Source of the DNA: Klebsiella planticola ATCC 33531
GTDB lineage: Bacteria > Pseudomonadota > Gammaproteobacteria > Enterobacterales > Enterobacteriaceae
Length of the DNA stretch: 64,000 nucleotides
Assembly: GCF_000735435.1 (NCBI RefSeq)
Contig: NZ_JMPP01000027.1
Coordinates: 37,396 to 101,395, forward strand
Reading direction: 5' to 3'
Of this stretch, positions 46,207-54,688 are shown piece after piece. The notes beneath the pieces were generated by a model. The model saw only the letters and a program-made list of their open reading frames with translations, made no database searches and was not told the origin of the DNA. The translations under genes and the position numbers were made by a program. Every line of letters starts with the position of its first letter. The stretch's first letter is position 1.

Positions 46207-46988
46207 ATATTCTTTATCGGCCTGAATTTATCCGCGGTTTTGGCACCTATAAACTGCGCGCAGAGAGATTAATGACGGCCCTCGAACAGGCGCTGAACGT
46301 GGGCTATCGGGCGATTGATACCGCGCAGATGTACGAAAATGAACGGGAGATTGGGCAAGTTCTGCGTCATCATCCCGTCGCTCGCAGCGAACTTTGTATT
46401 ACCACCAAAGTGCTGCCGGCGAATTACCCCGCCGACCGGTTTATGGCTTCGGTGGCGCAAAGCCTGGCGGCATTGAATGTTGAACAGGTGGATGTGTTGT
46501 TGCTGCATAGTCCGCCAAAGCAGGACTTCAGCGCCACGTTGCGTTTGCTGGAACAGGCGCAGCGGCAGGGGCTGACGCAATGTATCGGCTTAAGTAATTT
46601 CTCTCCCCAGCAGATGGTCAGGGCACGTGAAGTTATTGCCACGCCGCTGGTTGTCAATCAGGTGGAGTTCCATCCGCTGCTGGATCAAAGCGACTTATTG
46701 CTGGCCGCGGTCGCTACGCAAATCCCGCTCTCCTCATACTGTTCAATAGCCCGGGGGGAAGTGCTTAAATACGGGCTTATTCACCGTCTGGCGGAATATT
46801 ATGCCCGTACGCCGGCGCAAATTATTTTGCGCTGGATTTTACAGTCGGGCGTGCAGTCAAATACCATGTCCTCCGATCCGCAGAGAATTGCTGAGAACTT
46901 CGCGATCCTCGATTTCACCCTCTCCCATATCCACATGCAGCAGATAGCCGAATTAAAAAGTGCCAATTATCGCGTTGTAACCTTGTAA
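46203..46988 (+). CDS. Aldo/keto reductase (DkgA/DkgB-like size)
   Basis: A 261-residue small AKR resembling 2,5-diketo-gluconate reductases. Asp and Tyr of the tetrad are in RAIDTAQMYENE, Lys in ELCITTKVLP and His in LLLHSPPKQ. The GIGLSNFS-like segment reads CIGLSNFSPQQM. It starts by 4-bp overlap with glycerate kinase, so translation is coupled. It probably reduces a keto or aldehyde intermediate upstream of glycerate. Confidence 0.88.
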   Translation: MNILYRPEFIRGFGTYKLRAERLMTALEQALNVGYRAIDTAQMYENEREIGQVLRHHPVARSELCITTKVLPANYPADRFMASVAQSLAALNVEQVDVLLLHSPPKQDFSATLRLLEQAQRQGLTQCIGLSNFSPQQMVRAREVIATPLVVNQVEFHPLLDQSDLLLAAVATQIPLSSYCSIARGEVLKYGLIHRLAEYYARTPAQIILRWILQSGVQSNTMSSDPQRIAENFAILDFTLSHIHMQQIAELKSANYRVVTL

Positions 46989-47011
46989 GCCGGGTTACAA
47001 CGCGCTATCTG

Positions 47012-47048
47012 ACGGGGAAGGCGAGTAGCGCCTTCCCCGTTATTGTTT
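47012..47048 (+). terminator. Strong Rho-independent terminator
   Basis: A 12-bp stem (ACGGGGAAGGCG / CGCCTTCCCCGT) with a 5-nt loop then TATTGTTT, closing the SDR-glycerate kinase-AKR operon and facing the convergent GPH transporter. Confidence 0.85.
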
Positions 47049-48567
47049 ATTTGGACCATGTGACCGTGTCAGCGTCCGGCCGGCGGCTAAGACGTGAAAT
47101 CGAGTTATTCCCCCACAGTTCCTGATAACGCAGACCGGTAATCTCCTCGAGAATACGCTGGTTTTGCGGGTTTGCGGGGGCGAATGGCCCGCCGGCGAGG
47201 CGCATTCTGTCGCACTCCTCGCGCAGTACCGCATGCGTTTTGATATTCAGCGTAAAGCGACGTGATGCCAGGTAACCGGCAATCAGTAGCAGCGTGGTGC
47301 CGAGACTGAGTACGGCCAGGATAACGTAATGCACCGACTCCGGCTGCTGCGGCTGCCCGGGATTAAAATGCGCCAGCTGCAGCAGAACGCCGACGAGCAT
47401 CACCGCTATTGCCTGCGATGCCTTACGCGTCATGGTCATGACGCCGGCGAAAATACCTTCGCGCCGCAGACCGGTGATCGCCTCGTCGACGTCGGCCATA
47501 TAGGTGTAGGTATTCCACGGGATATAGTTAATGCCGCCGCGACCGAAGCCCGCCACCGCCGAGACCAGCATCAATACGGCAAGATGGGTAAAATCCCCGA
47601 GCCATAAAAAACCGTAGGTCAGGCAGGCAAGCGCAAAAAAGACCACCGCCAGACGATAGGCCGGGGCTGGCCCCCAGTGAATACACAGTGGGATCATGCA
47701 GAGCACGGCGATCAGCTGCATGATGGACATGATGCCGAGTAATTCGGAGGAGACGGTGGCGGTCTGGAACAGGACATATATGACGTAGTAGGTGAAAACG
47801 GCATTAAATACGTCCTGGGCGATAAACCCGCCGAGGTACATCCCAAGATGGGTGCGGAAGGCCTTAACTTTCAGGGTGGAGAGCGCGTCGCTGAAAAAAC
47901 GCTTGAGTAAAGATCCGGACGCGGCAGGCGGCGCCTGCTGGTCAACGCTGCGCTCTCGTTCCCACGTATTGCAATACACCAGGGTCAGGGCGATGGCGCA
48001 GAGGATGGCAATCACCAGTCCGGCATAAAAGAAGGCGTGGGGGTTATCTTTTCCATACCAGCTAAAAAACAGGGCCGGCAGGTAGGCCGTGATGATGTAC
48101 GACAGCTGGGCAAAAGAGATTCTCGCCCCTGAGAAGCGGGTCTTCTTTTTGAAGTCATCGGTCATTTCCGGAACCAGGGTTTCATACGGCACCAGAACCA
48201 TGCTGTAGACCAGTTCGAAGACAAGATAGGTCAACAGGTAATAGAGGTAACCCATATCGCTGACCCAGATAAAACAGTAGGAAAAGACGGCGGGGATACC
48301 TGACAAAATAAAGAATTTGCGGCGACCAAACTTTTTCCCCAGAAAAGTGTGGCCGAAGTTGTCGGTAATATAGCCCATTAATGGACTGGCGATGGCATCG
48401 AAGACGCGCGCAATGGCGAAAATGGATGCGGCTTCAACCGCGCTCAGGTGACAGAAGTTGGTATAAAAGAACAGCAGCCAGGCACCGGTGAGTGCCGTCG
48501 TTCCCATACCAAAAAAATCCCCTGAGCCGTAGCTGAGATAGTGTTTTAACGTGATTGTTCTTGCCAT
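47047..48567 (-). CDS. GPH-family sugar (glycoside/hexuronide) symporter
   Basis: A 506-residue 12-TM transporter of the glycoside-pentoside-hexuronide:cation symporter family (YSGDFFGMG start region, VFDAIASPLMGYITDNFG, KKFGRRKFFILSG, MTDDFKKKTRFSGARI). A second import route beside the ABC system in the same regulon suggests either two related substrates or different affinities. Operator K is 60 bp upstream. Confidence 0.9.
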   Translation of the reverse strand: MARTITLKHYLSYGSGDFFGMGTTALTGAWLLFFYTNFCHLSAVEAASIFAIARVFDAIASPLMGYITDNFGHTFLGKKFGRRKFFILSGIPAVFSYCFIWVSDMGYLYYLLTYLVFELVYSMVLVPYETLVPEMTDDFKKKTRFSGARISFAQLSYIITAYLPALFFSWYGKDNPHAFFYAGLVIAILCAIALTLVYCNTWERERSVDQQAPPAASGSLLKRFFSDALSTLKVKAFRTHLGMYLGGFIAQDVFNAVFTYYVIYVLFQTATVSSELLGIMSIMQLIAVLCMIPLCIHWGPAPAYRLAVVFFALACLTYGFLWLGDFTHLAVLMLVSAVAGFGRGGINYIPWNTYTYMADVDEAITGLRREGIFAGVMTMTRKASQAIAVMLVGVLLQLAHFNPGQPQQPESVHYVILAVLSLGTTLLLIAGYLASRRFTLNIKTHAVLREECDRMRLAGGPFAPANPQNQRILEEITGLRYQELWGNNSISRLSRRPDADTVTWSK

Positions 48568-48627
48568 GATATACGCCTGTTATCTGAGTAACGAGTTCGC
48601 AGTACCATAGTTCACTGATATTCAAAA

Positions 48628-48647
48628 GTAACCAACTTGTTAGTTAC
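48628..48647. promoter_or_regulatory. Shared palindromic operator, copy K
   Basis: GTAACCAACTTGTTAGTTAC matches 18 of 20 consensus positions, upstream of the GPH symporter. It is the last copy; none is seen in front of the following genes. Confidence 0.8.
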
Positions 48648-48725
48648 TTTTGATCGTGGATCACATTTCATTAACCACTAGTCACGCCGTTACCGGCAGC
48701 AGGGGAACGCGGAAAAAGCAGCGGC

Positions 48726-49922
48726 CTACGCCTGATGGGCGCGGCGTACATCCCGGGTCAATCGGGTGCTTAACCAGTACAGCGGAAGCTGAGCTATCGT
48801 CGCCAGGAGTACTCCGGCTAAGGGCGTCATCGCCATCAGCCCCTTCGCCACGATAGCGCTGCCCAGCGTTTCACCGAGGGTTATCCCCAAATTAAACGCC
48901 GCAATATTTAAGGCCGAAGCAAAATCGACGGCTTTTGGCGTCCAGCGTTCAGCGGTGCTCAGCATGCCGGCCTGAAAAGCCGGCGACATTCCGAACGCCA
49001 GCACTCCCCACAGGAATAACAGGACCATCATCGGCAGGCGCCAGGGTAACGCCACGGCCAGTAACATGAGGGTGACTGCCAGCAGCAATAGCATCCGGCG
49101 TAATGCGGGTGTCCAGCCCTGGGTCACCGTCAATTTGCCGCCGAGTTGATTCCCGATGAGCGTGGCGATGCCAAAAATAATCAGCAGTAAACTCGCGGTT
49201 TGCGATGAAAAGCCGCTGATGTCGGTCAGGATCGGCGTAATAAACGTGAACGCGGCAAAGCTGGCGCCAAAGCCGGTGATGGTTATCGCCATCATGGCCA
49301 GAATTTCCGGCCGCAGTAACGCCGCGAGTTGGGTGACGGTTTTACCCGCCTCAGGCACGGCCAGCCGGGGTACCCAGATTGCCGTGGCGACCCACGCCAT
49401 CACGGCCAGCCCGGCGACAGCGTAAAACGGCAGCCGCCACCCGACGCTGTTACCGATCAGGCTGCCTAGCGGCACGCCGATCACCATGGCTAACGTCAGG
49501 CCGGAAAACATCAGGGCAATCGCGCGTCCGCCTTGCCCCGGTGGCGCGAGGCGGCTGGCCACGGTCGCGCCGATGGCAAAGAAACTGCCGTGCGCCACCG
49601 CAGTGATGGCCCGGCCTGCCAGCAGCAGCGGGTAGCTGTCTGCCAGCGAGGAGAGGATATTACCGGCCAGGAACAGCGTTATCAGGCTCAACAGCACCGT
49701 TTTACGCGCTAACCGCGCCAGACCCAGCACCGCCAGCGGCGTGCCAATCGCCAGCGCGAACGCATAGAGTCCGACCAGTTTACCCGCCGCGGCCAAAGAG
49801 ACGTGAAGATCTCGCGCGATGGCCGGAAGAACCCCGACAACAATGAACTCCGCTACGCCAATGGCAAAAGAGGTCACCGCCAGGGCCCAAATCCCCGGAT
49901 GTATTGGCGTTTTCTGACTCAT
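48726..49922 (-). CDS. MFS transporter, DHA1 (sugar/drug efflux-like)
   Basis: A 398-residue 12-TM MFS protein of the AraJ/YdhP-like DHA1 efflux group (AVTSFAIGVAEFIVVGVLPAIARDL, GTPLAVLGLARLARK). It is coupled by a 4-bp ATGA overlap to the upstream GlcG/HbpS gene. Substrate not deducible. It has no shared operator upstream, so it lies outside the island regulon. Confidence 0.86.
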   Translation of the reverse strand: MSQKTPIHPGIWALAVTSFAIGVAEFIVVGVLPAIARDLHVSLAAAGKLVGLYAFALAIGTPLAVLGLARLARKTVLLSLITLFLAGNILSSLADSYPLLLAGRAITAVAHGSFFAIGATVASRLAPPGQGGRAIALMFSGLTLAMVIGVPLGSLIGNSVGWRLPFYAVAGLAVMAWVATAIWVPRLAVPEAGKTVTQLAALLRPEILAMMAITITGFGASFAAFTFITPILTDISGFSSQTASLLLIIFGIATLIGNQLGGKLTVTQGWTPALRRMLLLLAVTLMLLAVALPWRLPMMVLLFLWGVLAFGMSPAFQAGMLSTAERWTPKAVDFASALNIAAFNLGITLGETLGSAIVAKGLMAMTPLAGVLLATIAQLPLYWLSTRLTRDVRRAHQA

Positions 49923-50314
49923 CGTTCACCTGCAGCGGCCTGGGCGATAGACTGATCCTGTTCAACCGTGGCGCCAGCGACACCGACGGCGCCCAGGATG
50001 TCGCCATTCGTATCATGTAATACCACACCGCCGCCAAAGCTGATTAATCCGCCGTTGGTGTGTTCCAGACTGTAGATGGCCCCGCCGGGCTGGGCGTGTT
50101 CGCCAAGGTCAATGCTGTCGACGCCGAACAAGGCGGCGGTTCGCGCTTTCTTGATCGACACGTCAATGGTTCCGGCAACCGCCCCGTCCATACGCAGGAA
50201 CTGACGCAGCAGGCCTGAATCGTCGACGACGCAAATTGAAACCGAAAAACCTCGCTCACGGGCCAGGGTTGAGGCGCGTAAAATAACATCCCGGGAAAGT
50301 TGCTCTAATTTCAT
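49919..50314 (-). CDS. GlcG/HbpS-family small protein
   Basis: A 131-residue protein of the heme-degrading HbpS/GlcG-like family (LARERGFSVSICVVDDSGLLRQFLRMDGA, SIEL-like VDSIDLG, LHDTNGDILGAVGVAGATVEQD). Members bind heme or cobalamin or accompany glycolate and diol genes, and their role is often unclear. I chose the ATG at 50314 with AGGAG upstream. It is first of a two-gene operon with the MFS transporter, and the same-strand IclR regulator is encoded 97 bp upstream. Confidence 0.85.
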   Translation of the reverse strand: MKLEQLSRDVILRASTLARERGFSVSICVVDDSGLLRQFLRMDGAVAGTIDVSIKKARTAALFGVDSIDLGEHAQPGGAIYSLEHTNGGLISFGGGVVLHDTNGDILGAVGVAGATVEQDQSIAQAAAGER

Positions 50315-50411
50315 TTTCAAAACTCCTCGTTTTAACAGGTGTTTTGATGATTCCAGAACTACCGGGATGAAGAAACAGGGGCGGGAGATATCCGCTTATT
50401 GTTTGATAATG

Positions 50412-51116
50412 TCAAACTTTCCACCGCATCAATTGTGTGACGAGATGGCTGATTCGCTCTGTGCTCAGGCGCTGAGAGGGGCCGGAAATACCCAGCGCGG
50501 CGACAATTTTCCCGTGTTGACGTAGCGGTAGCGCCAGGCAGTGCAATCCGCATTCGGCTTCTTCGAGATCAACGGCATAGCCCTGACGGATAATCGCCTG
50601 CAGCTCCTTTTCCAGCTCTGCGGACAACACGTCCGCCCGGCGCAGGCTGCGAATAATCTCCGCTTTATCCGCGAGGAGCACCTTGCCGATGGCTGAGGTG
50701 GTCATGCCTTCTCTGCGACCACGCGCGCTGAATACCGGTAGAGGGCCGTTAGCATCGATGGCGTCCAGGTAGAGGTATTCGCGCGTTCCGCACGGCACCG
50801 CCAGATAACACTCCTCGCCGCTGATCTCCGCCGCGTATTGTAGCAAGGGGGCGAAAAAGGATTTCACATCCTGATCGGCATCAATCAGCGTCTGAGCAAT
50901 GGTTCTTAAGCGTAGACCCAGCGAGTAGCGGGTGCCGTTACGGGTGATATACCCCATTGCTGCTAAAGTGTTCAGCAACCCGTATATCGTGCTTTTATGC
51001 AGTTCCGACCGGCGGGCCAGATCGACTAATCGGGCATCGCCACCCAGCTCAGCGATGATCTCAAGGAGATTCATCGCCCGTTCTACGGACTGAATTTTAC
51101 GACTTTCATCGATCAT
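50412..51116 (-). CDS. IclR-family transcriptional regulator
   Basis: A 234-residue IclR protein with an N-terminal winged HTH (about residues 10-65, AMNLLEIIAELGGDARLVDLARRSELHKSTIYGLLNTLAAMGYITR) and a C-terminal GAF-like effector domain (TSAIGKVLLADK, GYAVDLEEAECGLHCLALPL). It is likely the local regulator of the GlcG/HbpS-MFS pair downstream on the same strand. Confidence 0.9.
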   Translation of the reverse strand: MIDESRKIQSVERAMNLLEIIAELGGDARLVDLARRSELHKSTIYGLLNTLAAMGYITRNGTRYSLGLRLRTIAQTLIDADQDVKSFFAPLLQYAAEISGEECYLAVPCGTREYLYLDAIDANGPLPVFSARGRREGMTTSAIGKVLLADKAEIIRSLRRADVLSAELEKELQAIIRQGYAVDLEEAECGLHCLALPLRQHGKIVAALGISGPSQRLSTERISHLVTQLMRWKV

Positions 51117-51253
51117 CGATGTTTCTCACTGTTGCCGCTCCCGACGCTCAAAGGCGGGGGAGATAATGGGCCGCATAATGAATAAAAAAGACCGGCGATA
51201 CAATACGTCGTGTCGAGTGCCACGCGCGCCTGTGCCGTCATTTTTTGTCTAAT

Positions 51254-51282
51254 TGAAAATGATATTGCTAACCATTATCATC
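51254..51282. promoter_or_regulatory. Probable Fur box upstream of the iroE-like gene
   Basis: GAAAATGATATTG (from 51255) followed by an opposed CATTATC. This resembles the GATAAT hexamer array of Fur sites (about 12 of 19 against the classic box, with all hexamers AT-rich and correctly phased). Iron repression of a siderophore esterase is expected. Confidence 0.55.
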
Positions 51283-51333
51283 ATGGCGCTATGTGAATAA
51301 GGCTTATCCGCCAGAGTGATACGGGAAAAACAG

Positions 51334-52308
51334 GTGAAGAGAGAGTATCAACAGGGGAAGGATCATCCGTCCCGAAACAGAGTTCAGCGCATCGCGGCGT
51401 TTTGCATGCTCTCCTGTATGGCGCTGCTGTACGCCGGAAAAAGCGCGGCGAAACCGGATATGAAGCCGCTGGGGCCGAATATTGCCGATCGCGGGTCTGC
51501 GGTTTATCACTTCAGCGTGCATCAGTTTGACTCTGCGGATGGCAAAAGACACTACCGGGTCTGGACCGGCGTACCGGACAGATCGCCGCCGCCATCGGGC
51601 TATCCGGTGCTGTATATGCTGGATGGTAATGCGCTGATGGACCGTTTGTCGGAAGAGCTACTGAAACAACTGACCCAAAAAACGCCGCCGGTGATCGTGG
51701 CGATTGGCTACCAGACGCCGCTGCCCTTCGACACCCACGCCAGAGCCTACGACTATACGCCCGTGGCGCAGCAGCAGCGCGGGGCCGTTGCCGTCGGACA
51801 TTATGCGCGCGAGGGGGGCGGCAGCGCGACGTTCCGCCAGCTGCTGGAAGGGCGCATCGCGCCAACGGTCGAAAAAAACATTAACATCGACCCCGATAAA
51901 CGGGGCATCTGGGGGCACTCCTTCGGCGGGCTGTTCGTGCTGGACAGCTGGTTAACCTCCTCTTTTTTCCACTTTTATTACGCGGCCAGCCCTTCGCTGG
52001 GTAGAGACAATTTCGTCCTGCTGGAAAGAATGACATCGCTTAATCAACAGGGGGGCTGTCACAAGCAGCTCTATCTGATGGAGGGCGACGATCCGTCGGG
52101 AAGAAGCGCCGCCGCCGGCGCGACCGAGGTGCTGAGCAGGTTGCGCAAGACGGTATCCGCCCTGAGCGCTAACGGGCTGGCCGCGACCTACTGGCATTAT
52201 CCTGGGCTCACGCACGGACCGATGTTTAATGCCTCCTTCCAGAGCGCTTTACTGCATCTCGCTGCGGCCGGTGAGCGCAGCGAAAAGAGGTGCGACATAC
52301 ACGGCTGA
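51334..52308 (+). CDS. iroE: IroE-type siderophore esterase
   Basis: About 324 residues of a serine hydrolase closely resembling IroE, the periplasmic/inner-membrane-anchored esterase that linearises enterobactin and salmochelin. It shares PLGPNIADRGSAVYHFSV, GYPVLYMLDGNA, IWGHSFGGLFVLDSWL (nucleophile Ser in GHSFG) and LTHGPMFNASF. A hydrophobic N-terminal segment (IAAFCMLSCMALLYAG) serves as signal or anchor. The start is uncertain: GTG at 51334 (GGGA upstream) or 51316. No other iro genes are adjacent, so it is an orphan copy, probably Fur-regulated. Confidence 0.87.
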   Translation: MKREYQQGKDHPSRNRVQRIAAFCMLSCMALLYAGKSAAKPDMKPLGPNIADRGSAVYHFSVHQFDSADGKRHYRVWTGVPDRSPPPSGYPVLYMLDGNALMDRLSEELLKQLTQKTPPVIVAIGYQTPLPFDTHARAYDYTPVAQQQRGAVAVGHYAREGGGSATFRQLLEGRIAPTVEKNINIDPDKRGIWGHSFGGLFVLDSWLTSSFFHFYYAASPSLGRDNFVLLERMTSLNQQGGCHKQLYLMEGDDPSGRSAAAGATEVLSRLRKTVSALSANGLAATYWHYPGLTHGPMFNASFQSALLHLAAAGERSEKRCDIHG

Positions 52309-52786
52309 CTCCGCGAGGCATCCATTCTGGCGCGTTGTTGGGGAGCGGGCGGCGGAGCGCTATTTCAGCCGCGCCGCCGAAGGTGGTTTGTACCAACGGG
52401 AGATTTCTCTGCCGATGGCAGGAGCGGCTGCTTTGTTGACAGTAGAAAAGCATACCGGGCTTTTCCAGGTATGGCTCCGGCTCTTCTGGCCTGGGAAACA
52501 TGTCGTGTTTTAAGTGATGCCTGTCAGGCAATATGACCCCTTCATCGCTATTTCAGCACATCTTCGACGACATCCGCTTATTGACTAAACATGCTTTCCG
52601 GGCAGCCATAATCGGGTGACGAATCTGTAGCCTTTGCTTCGTGTAGTCTGTTCGATACCTTACTATTTTCTTATCCCGCCACCTGAAGTTCCTATGAAAT
52701 ACCGCCCGCTGGCTCTGCTATAACTGCACCACCACTGATTGCGCGATCGGGTATATCACTTCCAATTTCTGCGGAACCCGTTACTT
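52309..52786 (+). other. 478-bp gap without a recognised gene
   Basis: Short ORFs exist on both strands (for example 52229-52513 plus and 52226-52531 minus), but they resemble nothing I know and overlap the iroE end. The region may carry the promoter of the accB-like gene; a TATAAC near 52720 is a possible -10 box with no good -35. No repeat or mobile-element end is visible. Confidence 0.5.
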
Positions 52787-53251
52787 ATGGATATTGCCAG
52801 CATTGAAAAATTGATCGCCTTAGTCGAAGCCTCCGGCATTGGCGAACTGGAAATTGCCGAAGGCGCCAGCTCCGTGCGCATCAGCCGCGTCATCACCAGC
52901 CCGACTGTGGTCGGGCCATCCGCCGAACCTGCGGCCGTCGTTCAACCGCAGCCGGCCATGCCGATTCCGGCTGTGCAGGCGCCGGTTATCGCGCCGGGCC
53001 CAGCGCCGGAACACGTCACGCTGTCCCCGATGGTGGGAACCTTTTATCTCTCACCGGGGCCCGGTGCGCCGCCATTTGTGGTTGTCGGTCAGCAGGTCAA
53101 CGCCGGCGATACTCTGTGTATCGTTGAAGCGATGAAGATGATGAAGATGATGAATCAGATCGCGGCGGATAACAGCGGGATCGTCAAAGCGATTCTGGCC
53201 ACCGATGGTCAGCCGGTTGAGTTCGACCAGCCGCTGATGGTGATTGAATAG
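52787..53251 (+). CDS. Biotin carboxyl carrier protein (AccB-like paralogue)
   Basis: A 154-residue BCCP: N-terminal region ([34 protein letters not shown]), Ala/Pro linker, and a biotinyl domain from about residue 80. At the biotin site the usual EAMKMMNQ has become E114-A-M-K117-M-M-K120-M-M-N123, a three-residue insertion from a 9-bp tandem duplication (53132-53149). The chromosomal accBC normally lies elsewhere (near panF-prmA in E. coli). This copy neighbours accC-like, gdh and pxp genes, as an accessory carboxylase. The ATG at 52787 gives the family N-terminus. Confidence 0.9.
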   Translation: MDIASIEKLIALVEASGIGELEIAEGASSVRISRVITSPTVVGPSAEPAAVVQPQPAMPIPAVQAPVIAPGPAPEHVTLSPMVGTFYLSPGPGAPPFVVVGQQVNAGDTLCIVEAMKMMKMMNQIAADNSGIVKAILATDGQPVEFDQPLMVIE

Positions 53252-53260
53252 GGGGACGTC

Positions 53261-54607
53261 ATGCTGGACAAAATTGTGATTGCCAATCGCGGCGAAATCG
53301 CGCTGCGTATTCTGCGCGCCTGCCGGGAGCTTAACATTCGCTCGGTGGCCGTTCACTCTACCGCCGACCGTGAGTTAAAACACGTGCTGCTGGCCGATGA
53401 AAGCGTCTGCATTGGCCCGCCGCCGTCCGCCAAAAGCTATCTCAATATTCCGGCGGTGATTTCGGCCGCTGAAGTGACGGGCGCGGCGGCCATCCATCCA
53501 GGTTACGGTTTTCTGGCGGAAAATGCCGACTTTGCCGAACAGGTGGAGCGCTCAGGGTTCGTGTTTATCGGCCCGAAAGCGGACACCATTCGTCTGATGG
53601 GGGACAAGGTTTCGGCCATTCAGGCGATGAAGCAAGCCGGGGTGCCGTGCGTGCCGGGATCGGACGGCCCGCTGGACGATGACCGGGAGAAGAATCGCCG
53701 GCTGGCGGCCGGGATCGGTTACCCGATCATCGTCAAGGCCTCCGGCGGAGGCGGCGGGCGCGGGATGCGGGTCGTCCGTCAGGAGAAAGAGCTGGCGCAG
53801 GCCATCGATATGACGCGCGCCGAAGCGAAAGCGGCGTTCAACAACGATATGGTCTACATGGAGAAGTATCTGGAGAATCCGCGCCATATTGAAATCCAGG
53901 TGCTGGCCGATGGGCAAGGGCAGGCGATTTATCTTGCCGAACGCGATTGTTCAATGCAGCGGCGCCACCAGAAGGTGGTGGAGGAGGCTCCGGCGCCGGG
54001 GATCACCGCCGAGATCCGCCAGGCTATCGGCGAGCGCTGCGCCAAAGCCTGTCTGGACATCGGCTATCGCGGCGCCGGTACCTTCGAATTTCTCTATGAG
54101 CAGGGCCAGTTTTACTTTATCGAAATGAATACCCGCATTCAGGTGGAGCATCCGGTGACGGAAATGATCACCGGCGTTGACCTGATTAAAGAGCAGTTGA
54201 GGATTGCCGCCGGACTGCCGCTCTCTATCAGCCAGCAGCAGGTGCGCGTACGCGGTCACGCGATTGAATGCCGGATTAATGCCGAAGACCCACGCACCTT
54301 CATGCCCAGCCCCGGAAAAATTACCCGTTTTCATGCGCCTGGTGGCTTTGGCGTACGCTGGGAGTCGCATATCTACGCGGGCTACTGCGTCCCGCCGTAC
54401 TACGACTCGATGATTGGCAAACTGATCGTCATCGGCGATAGCCGGAATGAGGCCATTGCGCGGATGGAACATGCCCTGAACGAGCTGGCGATCGACGGCA
54501 TCAAAACCAACGTTGAGCTGCAGCGGCGGATCATGGCGGATGACCATTTTCGCGCCGGCGGCAGCAACATCCATTATCTGGAAAAGAAACTGGAGCTCAG
54601 TCGCTGA
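53261..54607 (+). CDS. Biotin carboxylase (AccC-like paralogue)
   Basis: 448 residues (E. coli AccC 449), an ATP-grasp enzyme that carboxylates biotin on its carrier protein. The motifs are [31 protein letters not shown], the glycine-rich ATP loop [24 protein letters not shown], and [21 protein letters not shown]. It starts 9 bp after the AccB-like stop. A terminator follows. Its carboxyltransferase partner is not obvious; PxpC (AHS2 domain) encoded further on is annotated in some families as biotin-dependent carboxyltransferase-like. Confidence 0.92.
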   Translation: MLDKIVIANRGEIALRILRACRELNIRSVAVHSTADRELKHVLLADESVCIGPPPSAKSYLNIPAVISAAEVTGAAAIHPGYGFLAENADFAEQVERSGFVFIGPKADTIRLMGDKVSAIQAMKQAGVPCVPGSDGPLDDDREKNRRLAAGIGYPIIVKASGGGGGRGMRVVRQEKELAQAIDMTRAEAKAAFNNDMVYMEKYLENPRHIEIQVLADGQGQAIYLAERDCSMQRRHQKVVEEAPAPGITAEIRQAIGERCAKACLDIGYRGAGTFEFLYEQGQFYFIEMNTRIQVEHPVTEMITGVDLIKEQLRIAAGLPLSISQQQVRVRGHAIECRINAEDPRTFMPSPGKITRFHAPGGFGVRWESHIYAGYCVPPYYDSMIGKLIVIGDSRNEAIARMEHALNELAIDGIKTNVELQRRIMADDHFRAGGSNIHYLEKKLELSR

Positions 54608-54617
54608 ACTTCGCCGC

Positions 54618-54645
54618 AAAGCCGCCTCCGGGCGGCTTTCTTCAT
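54618..54645 (+). terminator. Terminator after the accC-like gene
   Basis: Stem AAAGCCGCC / GGCGGCTTT with TCCG loop, followed by CTTCATTT. Confidence 0.8.
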
Positions 54646-54688
54646 TTATCGCTATCAATAATCACTACTGGAAAACCGGAGGTAAGTT

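Noticed and set aside
52226..52531. Overlapping short ORFs on both strands after iroE
   Set aside because: No ribosome sites or recognisable domains, and they overlap the iroE coding end.
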